From NCBI GenBank assembly GCA_029862725.1, contig JAOTWT010000209.1, positions 1-6,053 of the forward strand: a DNA stretch of 6,053 nucleotides, written 5' to 3'. The first letter of the stretch is position 1; each line of letters opens with the position of its first letter. Shown one piece after another: positions 5,502 to 6,053 of this stretch. The translations under genes and the position numbers were made by a program. Below the pieces are notes generated by a model. It was not told where the DNA came from. It saw only the letters and a program-made list of their open reading frames with translations, and ran no database searches. The stretch comes from Acidobacteriota bacterium. Its GTDB lineage: Bacteria; Acidobacteriota; Blastocatellia; Pyrinomonadales; Pyrinomonadaceae.

Positions 5502-6053
5502 ATGAATAGCCATATTTACAAACTAGCCGTAAGTCTTGTGATCGTTACCTTTATCACCGGATGTGTAACGGCGCAAAAAGCTATTCCAAAAGAGCATGAA
5601 GCGAAGCTGCAAACGTCTGAGGTTGAGCGCTTGATCGCTGATTTGAAGTTTCTTTCGTCTGAAGACCTCAAAGGCCGGGAGACCGGCACGCCGGGAAATC
5701 GGACCGCAAGGGAATACATCATAAAACGGTTTAAGGAATCCGGTGTGCAGCACGCATCGGCTGAAAGATCCTTCATTCAACCCTTTAGATTTGTTACGGA
5801 AACGAAAGAAGAGATTGCGGGCGCGAATGTGGTCGGTGTTATCAAGGGAAGAAATGAATCAGGTGGTTCGATCGTGATATCAGCGCATTACGATCATCTC
5901 GGTGTGCGTGAGGGCCAGATTTATAACGGCACCGATGACAATGCATCCGGAACAGCGGCTCTAATTGCATTCGCCGACTATTTTAATAAAAACAAACCCG
6001 TACACGATCTCATTTTTGTGGCATTTGATGCTGAAGAAAAGGGACACAGCGGA
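5502..6053 (+). CDS. M28 family zinc peptidase, lipoprotein (3' truncated)
   Basis: The frame is open from ATG 5502 through the window end, giving 184 visible codons and no stop. An in-frame TAA at 5493 excludes an upstream start. The N-terminus is a lipoprotein signal: a hydrophobic run ending ITGC, with the lipidated cysteine at residue 21. Next comes the M28 N-terminal segment with FLSSEDLKGRETGTPGN (50-66), usual in secreted aminopeptidases. The catalytic core shows SAHYDHLG with zinc ligand His129 and nearby Asp131, GTDDNASG with a bridging aspartate (Asp145 or 146), and FDAEEKGHSG with Glu178/Glu179 as general base and zinc ligand. The last ligand lies beyond the window. The protein probably removes N-terminal residues from peptides outside the inner membrane. 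Spacing suggests co-transcription with the HAD gene. Confidence 0.92.
   Translation, partial: MNSHIYKLAVSLVIVTFITGCVTAQKAIPKEHEAKLQTSEVERLIADLKFLSSEDLKGRETGTPGNRTAREYIIKRFKESGVQHASAERSFIQPFRFVTETKEEIAGANVVGVIKGRNESGGSIVISAHYDHLGVREGQIYNGTDDNASGTAALIAFADYFNKNKPVHDLIFVAFDAEEKGHSG

Noticed and set aside
5516..5780. Two overlapping minus-strand frames near the right end
   Set aside because: They are shadows of the M28 peptidase gene, whose zinc-site motifs are clear on the plus strand.

Overview
The window looks like ordinary chromosomal DNA from a free-living Gram-negative-type bacterium of moderate GC. Two predicted lipoproteins, a type IV pilus PilX-like protein and an M28 peptidase are consistent with Acidobacteriota of the Blastocatellia/Pyrinomonadaceae kind. 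That assignment rests on protein resemblance and general style only; no marker gene here proves it.

Layout. (1) 1-1316, plus strand: the 3' part of a PilX-type pilus-assembly protein whose N-terminal membrane helix lies upstream of the window. (2) 1317-1711: a 395-base non-coding stretch full of short hairpins and related repeats, several with a TTTA loop. It resembles a decayed REP/MITE-like repeat cluster sitting between convergent genes. (3) 3785-1712, minus strand: a compact three-gene cluster of coaD (phosphopantetheine adenylyltransferase), a VOC/glyoxalase-fold protein and a class I aminotransferase close to type Ib aspartate aminotransferases. Both junctions are 4-base start/stop overlaps (ATGA and TTGA), so translation is probably coupled. 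(4) 3786-3889: a gap holding two oppositely oriented arrays of degenerate 7-base repeats that together form a long inverted repeat. (5) 4672-3890, minus strand: a TatT-like TPR lipoprotein; its longest possible reading frame begins 37 codons too early. (6) 4673-4811: a divergent intergenic region with a plausible sigma70-type promoter for the lipoprotein gene and a near-perfect 20-base palindrome just ahead of the plus-strand gene. (7) 4812-5486, plus strand: a HAD-IB (SerB-like) hydrolase with an unusual DxE first motif. (8) 5502 to the end, plus strand: an M28 zinc aminopeptidase lipoprotein, cut off by the window edge.

How the genes fit together. The coaD cluster joins coenzyme A synthesis with amino-acid transamination and an uncharacterised metal-dependent VOC enzyme; the overlaps argue for co-expression but not for one pathway. 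The HAD and M28 genes are 15 bases apart and may share a transcript. I see no defence system, CRISPR array, insertion sequence, tRNA or rRNA, and no convincing new multi-gene system. The most unusual material is in the non-coding repeats, the palindrome and the HAD motif I variant.
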